Shown here: positions 1 to 9,340 of the stretch, one piece after another
How positions within the stretch are numbered: the stretch's first letter is position 1
How the letters are laid out: each line of letters starts with the position of its first letter
Assembly: GCF_020253525.1 (NCBI RefSeq)
Contig: NZ_JADCBK010000052.1
Span: forward strand, 1 to 51,418
Reading direction: 5' to 3'
Origin: Aquidulcibacter sp.
GTDB lineage: Bacteria; Pseudomonadota; Alphaproteobacteria; Caulobacterales; Aquidulcibacteraceae
DNA length: 51,418 bases
Translations under genes and position numbers: made by a program
Notes under the pieces: model-generated
The model's database searches: none
What the model was told of the DNA's origin: nothing
Seen by the model: only the letters and a program-made list of their open reading frames with translations

Positions 1-726
1 CCGACGACTTTGCTGGCCCAAGTCGATTCCTCGGTCGGCGGCAAAACGGCCATTAATGCCAGTGCCGGTAAGAATCTCATCGGCGTTTTCTGGCAGCCGC
101 GTTATGTTCTGGCGGATCTATCCACGCTGGCGACTTTGCCTGCGCGCGATTTGCGGGCAGGTTGGGCCGAGATTTTGAAGATCGGCCTACTTGGCGACCG
201 GGCTTTCTTTGACTGGTGCCTGGCCCATGCACCCACGGCGCTGGCTGGCACGGTTGAGCATTTGGCCTATGCCATTGGTCAGTCCGTTCGGGCCAAAGCC
301 CGCATTGTGGCTGAAGATGAACGCGAAGCTGGCGTGCGCGCACTGTTGAACCTGGGCCACACTTTTGGCCATGCGTTTGAAGCCATCGTTGGTTTTGATG
401 AAAGCGTGCTGCGCCATGGCGAAGCGGTGGCCTGTGGCATGGCGATGGCATTCCGCTTTTCCCACGCCCAAGGGCTTTGCCCACATCAAGATGTCCTGTT
501 GGCAGAGCAGGCTTTGCAAGCCGCAGGCCTTGCCCATCTGCCTAAACTCTTGCCCGGCGGGCCTTGGCATCCAGACGCTTTGTTTGAAGCCATGAGCCAC
601 GACAAGAAAAATGAGAATGGGGCCCTGACCCTGATTTTGACGCGCGGCATCGGCGCGGCCTTTGTGCAAAAGGGCGTTGATGCAGAAGCCGTCCGAGCCT
701 TTTTGAAAGAGGATGTTCAACGATGA
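1..726 (+). CDS. aroB: 3-dehydroquinate synthase, 3' part (5' end outside window)
   Basis: AroB closes DAHP to 3-dehydroquinate, the second shikimate step, in the cytoplasm, using NAD and a metal ion. The reading frame is open from base 1, giving 241 visible residues; family members are about 360, so the first third is missing. Seen: the DSSVGGKT segment at the left edge, the HTFGHAFE metal-ligand motif near visible residue 120, and HGEAVACGM about 20 residues later. All expected residues in this half are intact. The stop overlaps the start of the next gene by ATGA, so the two are probably translationally coupled. The identification is secure from these motifs. Confidence 0.96.
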   Translation, partial: PTTLLAQVDSSVGGKTAINASAGKNLIGVFWQPRYVLADLSTLATLPARDLRAGWAEILKIGLLGDRAFFDWCLAHAPTALAGTVEHLAYAIGQSVRAKARIVAEDEREAGVRALLNLGHTFGHAFEAIVGFDESVLRHGEAVACGMAMAFRFSHAQGLCPHQDVLLAEQALQAAGLAHLPKLLPGGPWHPDALFEAMSHDKKNENGALTLILTRGIGAAFVQKGVDAEAVRAFLKEDVQR

Positions 727-2030
727 CGATTGACCCCACGGTCATCGTAACAGCGATTTCGGTCGCTGTTCTTATTGCGATGTCTGCTTTTTACTCTGCG
801 GCTGAGACGTCGATTACGTCCTCCTCGCGCGCACGTATGTTCCAGCTTGAAAAGGACGGTGACCGGGCGGCAGCGCGCGTCAATCGCCTGATCCAAAATC
901 CAGACCGGCTAATTGGCTCGCTGCTTTTGGGCAATAACTTTTTGAACACCTTGGCCGGTGCGCTGACAACCGCGCTTTTGGTGCAATTGTTTGGCCAAGC
1001 ACCCACCACAATTGCCATCGCGACGGCTCTTGTGACGGCGATTGTTTTGATCTTTGCCGAAGTGATGCCGAAAACCTTTGCTTTCTCTTACCCAGAGACG
1101 ACGGCGCGCTGGGTGTCCTTGCCCGTGCAATGGTCGGTTACCCTTCTCAGCCCGATTGTGACCGCCGTGCGCTGGATTGTGCGGGCCACCTTGCAGATAT
1201 TTGGCGTCAAGTTGGATCGAGTCACCGATGAAGATGCGACGATGGAAGAAATTCGCGGCGCGATTGAGCTTGGCAAGCATGAAGGCAGCGTTGAAAAATC
1301 CGACCGCGACCGGGTTGCCGGGGTTCTCGACCTTGAAGAGCTCGATGTTTCCGACGTGATGATCCACCGCAAGAATATGAAAACGATTGATGTGGAATTG
1401 CCGTCGCGCGAAATCGTCATGCAAGTGCTGCAGACTCAGCATTCGCGCTTACCCCTCTATGAGGGCGATCAGGAAAACATTGTCGGCATTCTCCACGCAA
1501 AAGACTTGTTGCAAGCCATTGCGGATGCCCAAGGCGATTTGGACGCGATCGACCTGAAGGCCATCATTCGCCAGCCCTGGTTTGTGCCCGACACCACCAC
1601 TTTGAAAGAGCAATTGGAAGAATTCTTGAAGCGCCGCAGCCATGTCGCCTGTGTGGTCGATGAATATGGGGCGCTGCAAGGCCTTGTGACCTTGGAAGAC
1701 ATTTTAGAAGAAATCGTCGGCGACATTGTGGACGAGCATGACATCGCCATTCAAGGCGTAAGGCCGCAACCCGATGGCTCGGTCAATGTCGATGGGGCCG
1801 TACCCATTCGCGACCTCAATCGCGCCATGGACTGGGATTTGCCCGACGAAGAAGCGGTGACCATTGCAGGCCTTGTGATCCATGAGGCCCAAGCCATTCC
1901 AGACCCCGGCCAACGTTTTGCCTTCCACGGCTATCGCTTCCAAATCCTCCGCAAGCATCGCAACCAGATTCTGGCCATTCGTATCACACCGGAAGTGGCC
2001 AGCGATAAGGATGAGGCCGGGCGAAAATAG
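723..2030 (+). CDS. CorC/HlyC (CNNM-type) membrane protein with DUF21 and CBS domains
   Basis: 435 residues. Residues about 8-190 form a DUF21/CNNM transmembrane domain with hydrophobic segments and small polar turns; about 205-330 hold a CBS pair ([20 protein letters not shown], then [20 protein letters not shown]); about 345-425 match the CorC_HlyC domain. The family is annotated as hemolysin-like but is better understood as Mg2+/Co2+ efflux or resistance proteins; hemolysis is not implied. The ATG sits in an ATGA overlap with aroB and has AAAGAGG about 9 bases upstream inside aroB. This aroB-CorC order is, to my knowledge, common in alphaproteobacteria. A strong hairpin lies just after the stop. 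Confidence 0.92.
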   Translation: MTIDPTVIVTAISVAVLIAMSAFYSAAETSITSSSRARMFQLEKDGDRAAARVNRLIQNPDRLIGSLLLGNNFLNTLAGALTTALLVQLFGQAPTTIAIATALVTAIVLIFAEVMPKTFAFSYPETTARWVSLPVQWSVTLLSPIVTAVRWIVRATLQIFGVKLDRVTDEDATMEEIRGAIELGKHEGSVEKSDRDRVAGVLDLEELDVSDVMIHRKNMKTIDVELPSREIVMQVLQTQHSRLPLYEGDQENIVGILHAKDLLQAIADAQGDLDAIDLKAIIRQPWFVPDTTTLKEQLEEFLKRRSHVACVVDEYGALQGLVTLEDILEEIVGDIVDEHDIAIQGVRPQPDGSVNVDGAVPIRDLNRAMDWDLPDEEAVTIAGLVIHEAQAIPDPGQRFAFHGYRFQILRKHRNQILAIRITPEVASDKDEAGRK

Positions 2031-2037
2031 CGCAAAC

Positions 2038-2070
2038 AAAAAGGCCGTAAGCTTGCGCTTACGGCCTTTC
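2038..2070. terminator. Bidirectional intrinsic terminator
   Basis: A 13-bp perfect stem (2040-2052 with 2057-2069, arm AAAGGCCGTAAGC, loop TTGC) lies between two convergent genes. A and T tracts flank both sides, so it can end the aroB-corC transcript and the porin transcript. Confidence 0.85.
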
Positions 2071-2092
2071 GATGTGACTTTGGAAGTCGTTC

Positions 2093-2794
2093 TTAGAAGG
2101 TACGCTTCAACTGAACAACGCCCTTACCTTCGTAGAGGTTGTTATTGTCAACGTCGGTGTCGGTGTAGAACACGTCGACAGCCCAGCCGCCTTCCGTGGC
2201 AGCTGTCAGACCGACTTTCCAGTTGGTGTAGTCTGGCAGAACCAAGTTGGTTTCTGCGTTCAAGCTACCGACCGAAGCGCTAGCCGACAAAGCGAAGGGG
2301 CCGATTTTTGCGCCCGGGATTGGGGCAGAAACAGCGGCTTCATAATACCAGTAGGAAGGGCCATCTTTGCCATATTCTGGCGAATAGAACACCGAACCCG
2401 TCAGCGCGACGCCCGACTCGGTTGCAACCGTGCCAGCGAACTTGCCTTCATAGATCAAAAGATTGCTCTCTTGTGGGTAGGTATAGGCCAGAACGCCGAT
2501 ATCCAAGGTGACAGGGCCGACTTGTGGCTTGTAGCCAGCATAGAGGTCGACTTCCAAATTGGCCTTGGTGCCGAAATCGACGTTCGACAACCAGGTGCCG
2601 ACATAGAAGGAACCAGCCGACACATCCACGCCGCCGAAAACCTGGCCCGTGTCGTCAGCATTTTGGTTCACGCCGCGGAATTGGTAGCTAGAAGCAACAC
2701 CGACGTTCACGGAGGTGGTGGTTTCTTGAGCGGAAGCGACGGCGGGAGCGCCGCATACCAAGGCTGTAGCCAAAAGGAGTGCTTTGAGTTTCAT
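2093..2794 (-). CDS. TorF-family putative porin (TIGR02001-like)
   Basis: 233 residues with a clear signal peptide (MKLKALLLATALVCGAPAVA, cleavage near SAQ-ET). The mature part begins with alternating beta strands containing SYQFRGVNQN and ends with an aromatic residue (KRTF), as expected of an outer-membrane barrel. The pattern fits the conserved hypothetical family now called TorF putative porins: strand pairs such as FYVGTWLSNVDF, LEVDLYAGYKP and SYWYYEAAVSAP. Substrate is unknown. Start is supported by AGGGGAC a few bases upstream. It is a single-gene unit ending at the shared terminator. Confidence 0.85.
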   Translation of the reverse strand: MKLKALLLATALVCGAPAVASAQETTTSVNVGVASSYQFRGVNQNADDTGQVFGGVDVSAGSFYVGTWLSNVDFGTKANLEVDLYAGYKPQVGPVTLDIGVLAYTYPQESNLLIYEGKFAGTVATESGVALTGSVFYSPEYGKDGPSYWYYEAAVSAPIPGAKIGPFALSASASVGSLNAETNLVLPDYTNWKVGLTAATEGGWAVDVFYTDTDVDNNNLYEGKGVVQLKRTF

Positions 2795-2970
2795 TTTAGT
2801 CCCCTATGGAAGCCGCGAAAGGTGCGACCCCTTGTAATTTACATTCGCCTTTTTGGCGAAGTTTGAACTTCGCCGCTATGACATCAGCGCAACACCTCGT
2901 TTGCAATCGCACTGAACGTCAGGCGGACGCGATGAACCGCGCCATGCTGCTTCTTTAATCATAAAACATC
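2795..2970. other. Intergenic region upstream of the porin gene
   Basis: Mildly AT-rich stretch that must hold the porin promoter (minus strand). I see no convincing -35/-10 pair, repeat or small gene in it. Confidence 0.4.
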
Positions 2971-3002
2971 AAAAAATGACTAATAAGCGGGCTTGCGCTT
3001 AT
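2971..3002 (-). terminator. Intrinsic terminator of the NMO-SDR unit, overlapping the stop codon
   Basis: Read on the minus strand, ATAAGCG (3002-2996) pairs with CGCTTAT (2989-2983) around a six-base loop. A run of six T follows (2976-2971) after a short spacer. The hairpin includes the SDR stop codon. Confidence 0.55.
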
Positions 3003-3808
3003 GTCGGTGCACGGATGCTTGCCCCAAGATGGAGTCCTGCATCCACAAGCAGGGTCTCGCCCGTGATGTGGCGGGACGCGGTGGAACAGAAGAAGGCGAC
3101 CGTGTCGGCGATATCATCGGGACCCGAAGCAACTTGCAGAGGGACTTGTTTCTTTACGTTTTCTCGGATTTTTGCCGTGGTATCTTCGCCGAAAGCATCG
3201 GTAAACCAGCGTGTATCAATAAAGCCCGGGCAGACCGCATTGACCCGAATCGCCGGTGCCAAAGCGCGGGCCAACGACTTGGTCATGGTGTTGAGGGCCC
3301 CCTTGGTGGCGGCATAGGCAACCGAGGATCCAATGCCGATGACCCCGGCAATCGACGAAATCATCACAACAGAACTTGCCGATTGGCTCTTATGATAGGC
3401 TGCGATCAATAAGGGCTTTGCCGCGCGCACCATCATGAACGGGCCGACCGTATTGACTTGATAGAGGTGGAGGAAATCGTCCGCCGCCAGTGCGTCCATA
3501 TCGGCGTGATTGGGGGCGTGCTTTGTGGTTCCCGCATTATTGACCAAAATATCGACTTGGCCCCAATCCTCAGCAGCTGCTGCGATTTTACGGCAATCCT
3601 CATCTAAGGCGACATTGCCTTGCACAACGCGCACTTCCTTTGCCCCGGCTTTCAGACAGGCCTGGGCGGTTGCTTCGCATTCTGCTTGGCTTTTGGAATA
3701 ATTCAGAATGATCCTGGCACCAGACTCCGAAAGCTTCAAAGCCGTTGACGCGCCAAGCCCGGTGGCAGAACCCGTGATGATTGCGACCTTGTTTTCAAAA
3801 TTGGCCAT
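2999..3808 (-). CDS. SDR-family oxidoreductase
   Basis: 269 residues, the normal length of a classical short-chain dehydrogenase. Seen: the cofactor motif TGSATGLG near residue 12, NNAGT near residue 90, the catalytic Ser in VVMISSIAG, and YAATK as the YxxxK pair. After the Rossmann strand the residues around NYSKS suggest NADP(H), but this is not decisive. The gene starts 3 bases after the nitronate monooxygenase stop, with its AAAGGA ribosome site inside that gene's last codons, so the two are one operon. Substrate cannot be read from sequence; FabG-like activity or a xenobiotic ketone/alcohol are possible. Confidence 0.88.
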   Translation of the reverse strand: MANFENKVAIITGSATGLGASTALKLSESGARIILNYSKSQAECEATAQACLKAGAKEVRVVQGNVALDEDCRKIAAAAEDWGQVDILVNNAGTTKHAPNHADMDALAADDFLHLYQVNTVGPFMMVRAAKPLLIAAYHKSQSASSVVMISSIAGVIGIGSSVAYAATKGALNTMTKSLARALAPAIRVNAVCPGFIDTRWFTDAFGEDTTAKIRENVKKQVPLQVASGPDDIADTVAFFCSTASRHITGETLLVDAGLHLGASIRAPT

Positions 3809-3811
3809 GAT

Positions 3812-4747
3812 CTAGAAATCCTTTGCTTCGGCCAAGGCCGCCCGATATTCGGCCTCTAGCCGGTCGATAAGGTCCTTGACTGGGATTGTCTCGTGAATGG
3901 CCCCCACACCCTGACCCGCCGACCAAATGGTGGACCAAGCTTTTCCGGCATTGAGTTCTTCGCCCATATCGACATGGGTCTTGGGCTCCATGGTGACAGG
4001 GTCTAGGCCATTTTGGAGCAAAGAGGGGATCAGGAAATTGGCCGGAATGCCGCTGATCTTCGGCGTATAGACAATATCGGCAGCCTCGCTGTCCGCAATC
4101 ATCTGCTTATAGTCATCCTGGCCTCGGCTCTCGTTAGTCGCGATAAAGCGCGTGCCCATATAGGCCAAGTCTGCGCCCAGCATGCGGGCGGTAGCAACGT
4201 GCCGCCCGGTCGACATCGCACCCGACAGGGCGATGCACGTATCGGGAAAGGCTTGGCGCAATTCGGTGACCAGCGCGAAGGGTGACAAGGTGCCTGCATG
4301 GCCACCCGCACCCGCACAAACCGGGATCAGGCCATCAACACCTGCCTCCATCGCTTTTTCGGCATGCTTCATATTGGTGACGTCATGGAAGACCAGACCG
4401 CCGCCATCATGAATGGCTTGCACCACATCTTTGACCGCCCCAAGCGAGGTAATTGCTAGGGGGATTTTCTTGTCGCTGGAAATTTTGACGTCTGCCGCCA
4501 AGCGCGGATTGGTCTTGTGCACAATCAAGTTCACGCCAAATGGGCCATCTTGCGGGGTCAATGCAGCTTGGATGAGATCAAGCCATTCCCCATAGCCTTC
4601 GCTGGTCCTCTGATTGAGGGCGGGAAAGGTCCCCAGAATACCTGCTTTGCAGGACGCTATGACCAGTTCTGGCCCTGAGACCAGAAACATGGGTGCGGCC
4701 ACAATCGGCAGCCGCAAGCGCCCCTGAAGTGAAAGTGGTAAGGCCAT
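3812..4747 (-). CDS. Nitronate monooxygenase (2-nitropropane dioxygenase family)
   Basis: 311 residues, FMN-binding TIM barrel. Seen: the N-terminal LRLPIVAAPMFLVSGPELV signature, AGAGGHAG with the likely catalytic His at residue 150, and MGTRFIATNES for phosphate binding. The family oxidises alkyl nitronates to carbonyl compounds and nitrite. Many alphaproteobacterial members sit beside fatty-acid or ketone genes, as here with the downstream SDR, so the natural substrate may differ. AGGGGAG lies about 9 bases before the ATG. The gene is separated from the ydbH-like stop by 96 bases, so read-through from upstream is possible but not shown. Confidence 0.87.
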   Translation of the reverse strand: MALPLSLQGRLRLPIVAAPMFLVSGPELVIASCKAGILGTFPALNQRTSEGYGEWLDLIQAALTPQDGPFGVNLIVHKTNPRLAADVKISSDKKIPLAITSLGAVKDVVQAIHDGGGLVFHDVTNMKHAEKAMEAGVDGLIPVCAGAGGHAGTLSPFALVTELRQAFPDTCIALSGAMSTGRHVATARMLGADLAYMGTRFIATNESRGQDDYKQMIADSEAADIVYTPKISGIPANFLIPSLLQNGLDPVTMEPKTHVDMGEELNAGKAWSTIWSAGQGVGAIHETIPVKDLIDRLEAEYRAALAEAKDF

Positions 4748-4843
4748 AGGCGATGCTCCCCTGATTGTTTTTGCTTGGGGAAAGTCTTGGCCAAGCCTTA
4801 GGGGAAGGTCAAGCCTGAATCCAAATTAGGTCTAGCTCGCGCT

Positions 4844-7800
4844 TTAGCGCCCAGACTTGCGGGCTTGGGCCGCTTTGTCTTCGGCCTCTGTCGGAATAAA
4901 GCCTTTGCCATTTTGGGCGCGGTCAAGCTTGTCCAATTCTTTCAACATATCCGCACTGGTGGCGGTTTCGATGAAACGATTGGCCATGTCGGTTAACTGG
5001 CCAACGGGCAAAACAGCCTTCACATTGAGCTTGATCGGCACCCCGGATAGGACTTGCGGATTGGCCCCGATCAAGACCACGCCCAAGGTCAAATCCCCAG
5101 TGATACGGCCATCGACCGTGATTCTATCGATCTCATACTCAATGCCGGTCAAGGCTTGGGCGGCGATTTCGGCTTGGCTTGGTGGCCGAGGCGCAAACCA
5201 TCTTTGATACCAAGGCAGCTTTTTCACTGGGGCCTTTGGGTCAGACCCCGGAATGGGCCCCGTGTAGCGAATTTTTCCGCCACCGTCGCGCGCCTGCAGC
5301 TTACCCCCCACAATCTCCACACTGCCATTGCGCACCTCAATCGGGAAGACGCCAGAGACTTTCCCGTCGATCTGCAAGTTTGGGATTTTCGTGAGGCCTA
5401 AGAATTTCGCGAGGTCGACATCTTCGACATCGACCGCAAAGGATTGATCCCCGTCGCGGAAGGTCCAGCTTGCGGGGCGAACGGATAATGTGCCGTCGGC
5501 AAACGGCCAACTTGCATCTTTGAGTTCAAGCGTATTGTCACCGGGCAAGGCAAAGACGACATTGACGTCTTGGATCGGCAAGCCCGGATCAAATTGGGCG
5601 ACCGTAAAGCCTTGCTCTCCGGCAGAGCGGACTTTCAACAAATCATCGAGCGAAAAGTCGCCCGTCAAATTGGTGACCGGACCTAGCATGGTCAGGAAGT
5701 CGAGATTAGCGGTCGAAAGCTTGGCGTCTGAAACGGTCGCCTGATTGGGCCCCCAAGCCATGGAGGCTGAACCCGAGACATCGCCCACTACATCCAAAAT
5801 CACCCCTTGTAGGGCTGGAACAATATCATCCGCATCGAGCGGCCGGACATTCTCTTGCGTGACACCGGCCGCATTCTTGGGCAATTGGCCAAAGGAAATC
5901 GACTCTGACAAGGCATCGAGGCGGCCAAGACCTGTCTCGGCATTATGGTTCAAAATGGCGCGTGCAAGAAAAGCGTTCGAGGCCGCCAAGCTGATGTCGC
6001 TTTGAATGTCGATTTGGCTGCCATTGATGGTGCCTTCGCCCGTGAGAGACAGCATGCCAAAGCGGGCAGGGCGCTCAACGAGCTCGCCATTGGCATCGGG
6101 CGTCGGGAAATAGGTCGGCGCATCGCGCACCAAAAGATTCTCAAACGCAAGACTGCCGACAAGCCCTGCACGTCGTGCCTGGAGGTCGGCGGTTGCGATG
6201 CCAGAAATCTGCACGGGCAGGCCCTTGGCCCGCAAGCCGGCCAACTGGCCGCGCAAGGTCATGCCGCCGGGGTCAGGGGTCAGTCGCAACGAGGAATCTT
6301 GTGCGTTGAGTTCTGCAAAGCCGCCATCTGGCAATTTGAATGTGTAGCCAAGCTCTTTCGAGGTCAGGTCCAGTAACCAACCACCAGTCGCCGACGGGCG
6401 GAAATCCCCGCGGACGGCGCCTAAACGCAGAGAGCGGCCATCTTCTAAGGCCCCTAAGCGCAATTCTAACGGCTCAAACCGGGCATCGGCATAGATAATG
6501 GGGTCTCCCCCCATCAAGCTGGCAAATCGACCAAAGCGGTCCGGGCAGAAGCTGGACCTGACTGGCCCGACGCTCGCATCGCCGGGAAAACGACCCTGTT
6601 GGGCCGTCACGGCCAAACAGCTATCGCCCTGCAGAAGGATGGCCGAACCAACTTCGCTTGGAATGGCTTGCAGTGGCCCGCTCACCCGCAAGCCTTCAAC
6701 ATAGGTATCGCCGGAGGTCAGCGAGCTTGCAGTCGCATTCAGATTAGTTGTGGCTTGCCACATGGAGGCCTGACCGGGGGCGGAGCGAAAACGGATTGGC
6801 AAGTCGGCGCGCAACCCATCAACATGGCTGTCATCATAAGCCAAGGTTTCTGCATCCATCGTCAGGGTGCCGCTGGCTTCCACCGCTTGCATAGTCCCGC
6901 GCGCAGAAATTGGCAGGGTGAACCGACCTGTTCGCACGCCAAAGCTTTGGGAGGAGAGGCTGTCCACCGCGCCTGTGATGGTTAGGTTGGCGTCCCAACT
7001 ACCCAAGTGGCTGAGGTTGAGCGCCTCTACTTGATTTGGGCTCGAAGGTAGCGCGACAAGCCCCCCCAGCCGGGCGCGGCCTTTCAGCCGTCCCGATAAA
7101 TCGAGCACATTGAGATCGGGTGATCGGAACCCCGCTGCCCCAATTTGACCGTCGAGGTCCACCGTCCAGATTGACTGGTTACGAACGGCCTTAGCATCTA
7201 AACTCAACCGCCCCTGCCGTGCCCCTGGGCCATTCTTGCCAAATCCCTCAATCGGGCCTGCCACCGAAACCGACAAGATTTGACCATTGCCGCGAATTTG
7301 CCCGGTCAATTTCGCGCGCCCTGCGCCAAGACCCAATCCGGCGGTACCGGCTTTGGCTGCCACCTCGATTGTGCCCCGACCCGACCCCACCGGAACGTCA
7401 CCACGCTTTGCAGCCAAGGACAGATCGCCTACTTGGCCAGACAGCAAAACGCCAGACCAAGCACCAGGCATGGGCACATTCTTCAGGGCTAGGTTTCGCG
7501 CAGCCAGCGACCAGCCGGCGGGGTTCCAACTAAAGTCTTCCAGTCGGCCTTGGCCAGTGCCTGCATTGGGGGCAGAAATCGCAAAATCGCCAGAGCCGAT
7601 GGCTTCAAAGCCTTCTGCATTTGGCTTGGTCAAATCCAATCGGAACAAGGGCGGACGTTTTGCGTCGGGCGTGAAGCGCAGTTTCGGGCCTGAGCGCAGC
7701 GCCAGTTCAATGGGATCACTGACCCGCACTTCGGCTTGCTTGGGCCCATAGGCAAAGCCAAACCCAGCCTTGCCTGACACGGGATCGGCAACCTTTTGAG

Positions 7801-9058
7801 CCTCTTGCACGAGATTGGCCCAGGTCAACAGAGTCTGGCCTTCCCACGTCGCCTCGGGGGCTTGTTTGAGGTCTTTCAAGACGGTCTGAACAAAGCCCGA
7901 GACCTCCGCCTTGCTGGCGCTCCAGCCGAGGGCAGGACTAGTCTGAGGGCTTGCCACGCTGCCTTTGATATCCAGACGGGTTAAGCCGGTCTGGGTGCGG
8001 GCTGTCGAGAAGTCCAAAGCAAGATTTTGAAACTGGCCTTGCGAAGCTTGCACGGATTTGGCTTCGATCCGGCCAATCAAAGTGCCAAAGCCCGTCTCGA
8101 ACCAAGATTTCTGACCTGAGACCTGATGCTGCCACTGCCCGGTGCCACCTGTAAGGGTCAGAGATTGCGCGCTTAGTTGTGGGAGGCGGGCTTTTTGCGC
8201 CGTCAACGCGACTGTGCGTGTTTCAACCCGCGTACCGCCTTTGCCATCAAGAACGACGAGCGCTTGAGCAAGCCCAGCCAAACGGTCGAGTTGGAAATCC
8301 CCGATGCGATAGCTCTGCCCTTCGGGCCGCAACGCTAGGCCGATTTGGGTTGGGCCTTTTTGCCCATCGGCCCCTTCGGCTATTGGGGCCAAAGCCAATC
8401 CAACTGCCAAAGGCCGATCGCGCGACTGCGTCACGACCTCTGTCGGTGGCGTTATCAGTATTTGCGCGCGCCAGCCCGTCAGATCACCCCCTGAAGCTTG
8501 GATGCGCGCCGAGCCCTTTCCCATCGTGCTGTCAAAGCTCAACAGGGCATCGCGCAAGATCACATCGGTCAGCCGAACTTGGCTTGGCTTGTCTGACGGG
8601 ATCAAGAAAGGCTTGAGTGCGCCAAAATCGGGCTCACCCGTCTTTGTCATCCCAATATGGAGTTTGGCACCTTGCGCCTCTAACCGGTCAATCACCAAAC
8701 GACCGCTTCTGATGTCGAAGTGCCAGCTCAAGCTCGCAACCGGCAAAACAAGGGTTGGGTTTTGCGCCGGGCCTAAGCGGAGATCACGGATCGTGGCCGC
8801 ATTTACTGATAATTTTGTGAAAGAAATTCCGCCTTCGATTCCGCGCTCACGCAGAAGTGACTGAACCCCCGATTCGGCGAGTTCGGCTCGCCAAATCCAA
8901 CCAAGACTCGCGGCTGAGGCGAGTCCTAGAAGTCCAAGGCCCCAAAGACGCGAAGTTCCCCTCAGATAAGTTTTACGACTCAAATGGTTAACTTTGTTAA
9001 CACTTGGGGTCTCGGTCTCAGAATTGAGGTCATCATGAGGCGGGACTCGGTCATTCAT
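4844..9058 (-). CDS. YdbH-like giant envelope protein (intermembrane lipid transport family)
   Basis: 1404 residues, with one N-terminal membrane helix at about 38-60 (LWGLGLLGLASAASLGWIW) and a long beta-rich repetitive exported part. The C-terminal third (about 1080-1350: DVVGDVSGSASMAWG, LPIQDVNVVFALPGDNTLEL, VSGVFPIEVRNGSVEIVGG) matches the DctA-YdbH domain. In E. coli, YdbH is one of three AsmA-like proteins (with TamB and YhdP) that carry phospholipids toward the outer membrane; it is 879 residues, so this protein is much longer. Its partners YnbE and YdbL are encoded at 10813 and 11065 on the other strand, beyond an M23 peptidase. The start at 9058 puts a 37-residue polar cytoplasmic segment ahead of the helix. 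Confidence 0.85.
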   Translation of the reverse strand: MNDRVPPHDDLNSETETPSVNKVNHLSRKTYLRGTSRLWGLGLLGLASAASLGWIWRAELAESGVQSLLRERGIEGGISFTKLSVNAATIRDLRLGPAQNPTLVLPVASLSWHFDIRSGRLVIDRLEAQGAKLHIGMTKTGEPDFGALKPFLIPSDKPSQVRLTDVILRDALLSFDSTMGKGSARIQASGGDLTGWRAQILITPPTEVVTQSRDRPLAVGLALAPIAEGADGQKGPTQIGLALRPEGQSYRIGDFQLDRLAGLAQALVVLDGKGGTRVETRTVALTAQKARLPQLSAQSLTLTGGTGQWQHQVSGQKSWFETGFGTLIGRIEAKSVQASQGQFQNLALDFSTARTQTGLTRLDIKGSVASPQTSPALGWSASKAEVSGFVQTVLKDLKQAPEATWEGQTLLTWANLVQEAQKVADPVSGKAGFGFAYGPKQAEVRVSDPIELALRSGPKLRFTPDAKRPPLFRLDLTKPNAEGFEAIGSGDFAISAPNAGTGQGRLEDFSWNPAGWSLAARNLALKNVPMPGAWSGVLLSGQVGDLSLAAKRGDVPVGSGRGTIEVAAKAGTAGLGLGAGRAKLTGQIRGNGQILSVSVAGPIEGFGKNGPGARQGRLSLDAKAVRNQSIWTVDLDGQIGAAGFRSPDLNVLDLSGRLKGRARLGGLVALPSSPNQVEALNLSHLGSWDANLTITGAVDSLSSQSFGVRTGRFTLPISARGTMQAVEASGTLTMDAETLAYDDSHVDGLRADLPIRFRSAPGQASMWQATTNLNATASSLTSGDTYVEGLRVSGPLQAIPSEVGSAILLQGDSCLAVTAQQGRFPGDASVGPVRSSFCPDRFGRFASLMGGDPIIYADARFEPLELRLGALEDGRSLRLGAVRGDFRPSATGGWLLDLTSKELGYTFKLPDGGFAELNAQDSSLRLTPDPGGMTLRGQLAGLRAKGLPVQISGIATADLQARRAGLVGSLAFENLLVRDAPTYFPTPDANGELVERPARFGMLSLTGEGTINGSQIDIQSDISLAASNAFLARAILNHNAETGLGRLDALSESISFGQLPKNAAGVTQENVRPLDADDIVPALQGVILDVVGDVSGSASMAWGPNQATVSDAKLSTANLDFLTMLGPVTNLTGDFSLDDLLKVRSAGEQGFTVAQFDPGLPIQDVNVVFALPGDNTLELKDASWPFADGTLSVRPASWTFRDGDQSFAVDVEDVDLAKFLGLTKIPNLQIDGKVSGVFPIEVRNGSVEIVGGKLQARDGGGKIRYTGPIPGSDPKAPVKKLPWYQRWFAPRPPSQAEIAAQALTGIEYEIDRITVDGRITGDLTLGVVLIGANPQVLSGVPIKLNVKAVLPVGQLTDMANRFIETATSADMLKELDKLDRAQNGKGFIPTEAEDKAAQARKSGR

Positions 9059-9340
9059 ACAAGCTCTATACCTTGCTCTGGCCGGTTTCTCGACCCCCCA
9101 CTTATAGGCGCTCGAACCTGTACCAAACTGCGATCAAAAGTGACCAAAAAGAGGCAAATGCAGGGGTGAAATTGGACTCCGACTGAGGCAAGGGGTTGCC
9201 CTGTGCTGAAACTTGTGTATTTCAGGCAACACAATGAGAAAAAAAACTGCCAAAGTATGGTTAAACGGGGCGGGATTTACACCCGAACTTAATCTGTGAA
9301 GGGTACAGTTCGTACTCGTAACGGCTAAAGGGGTTAGCTT
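9059..9340. promoter_or_regulatory. Divergent intergenic region, ydbH-like / M23 peptidase
   Basis: 282 bases with no gene, AT-richer than its flanks near 9230-9260. It must contain promoters for both the ydbH-like gene and the M23 gene. I do not see an unambiguous -35/-10 pair. AAAGGGG at 9327-9333 is the ribosome site of the M23 gene. Confidence 0.5.

Noticed and set aside
8988-9000. CtrA-like TTAA-N5-TTAA in the ydbH-like 5' region
   Set aside because: Spacing is five rather than seven and the site lies inside codons for VNKVN.
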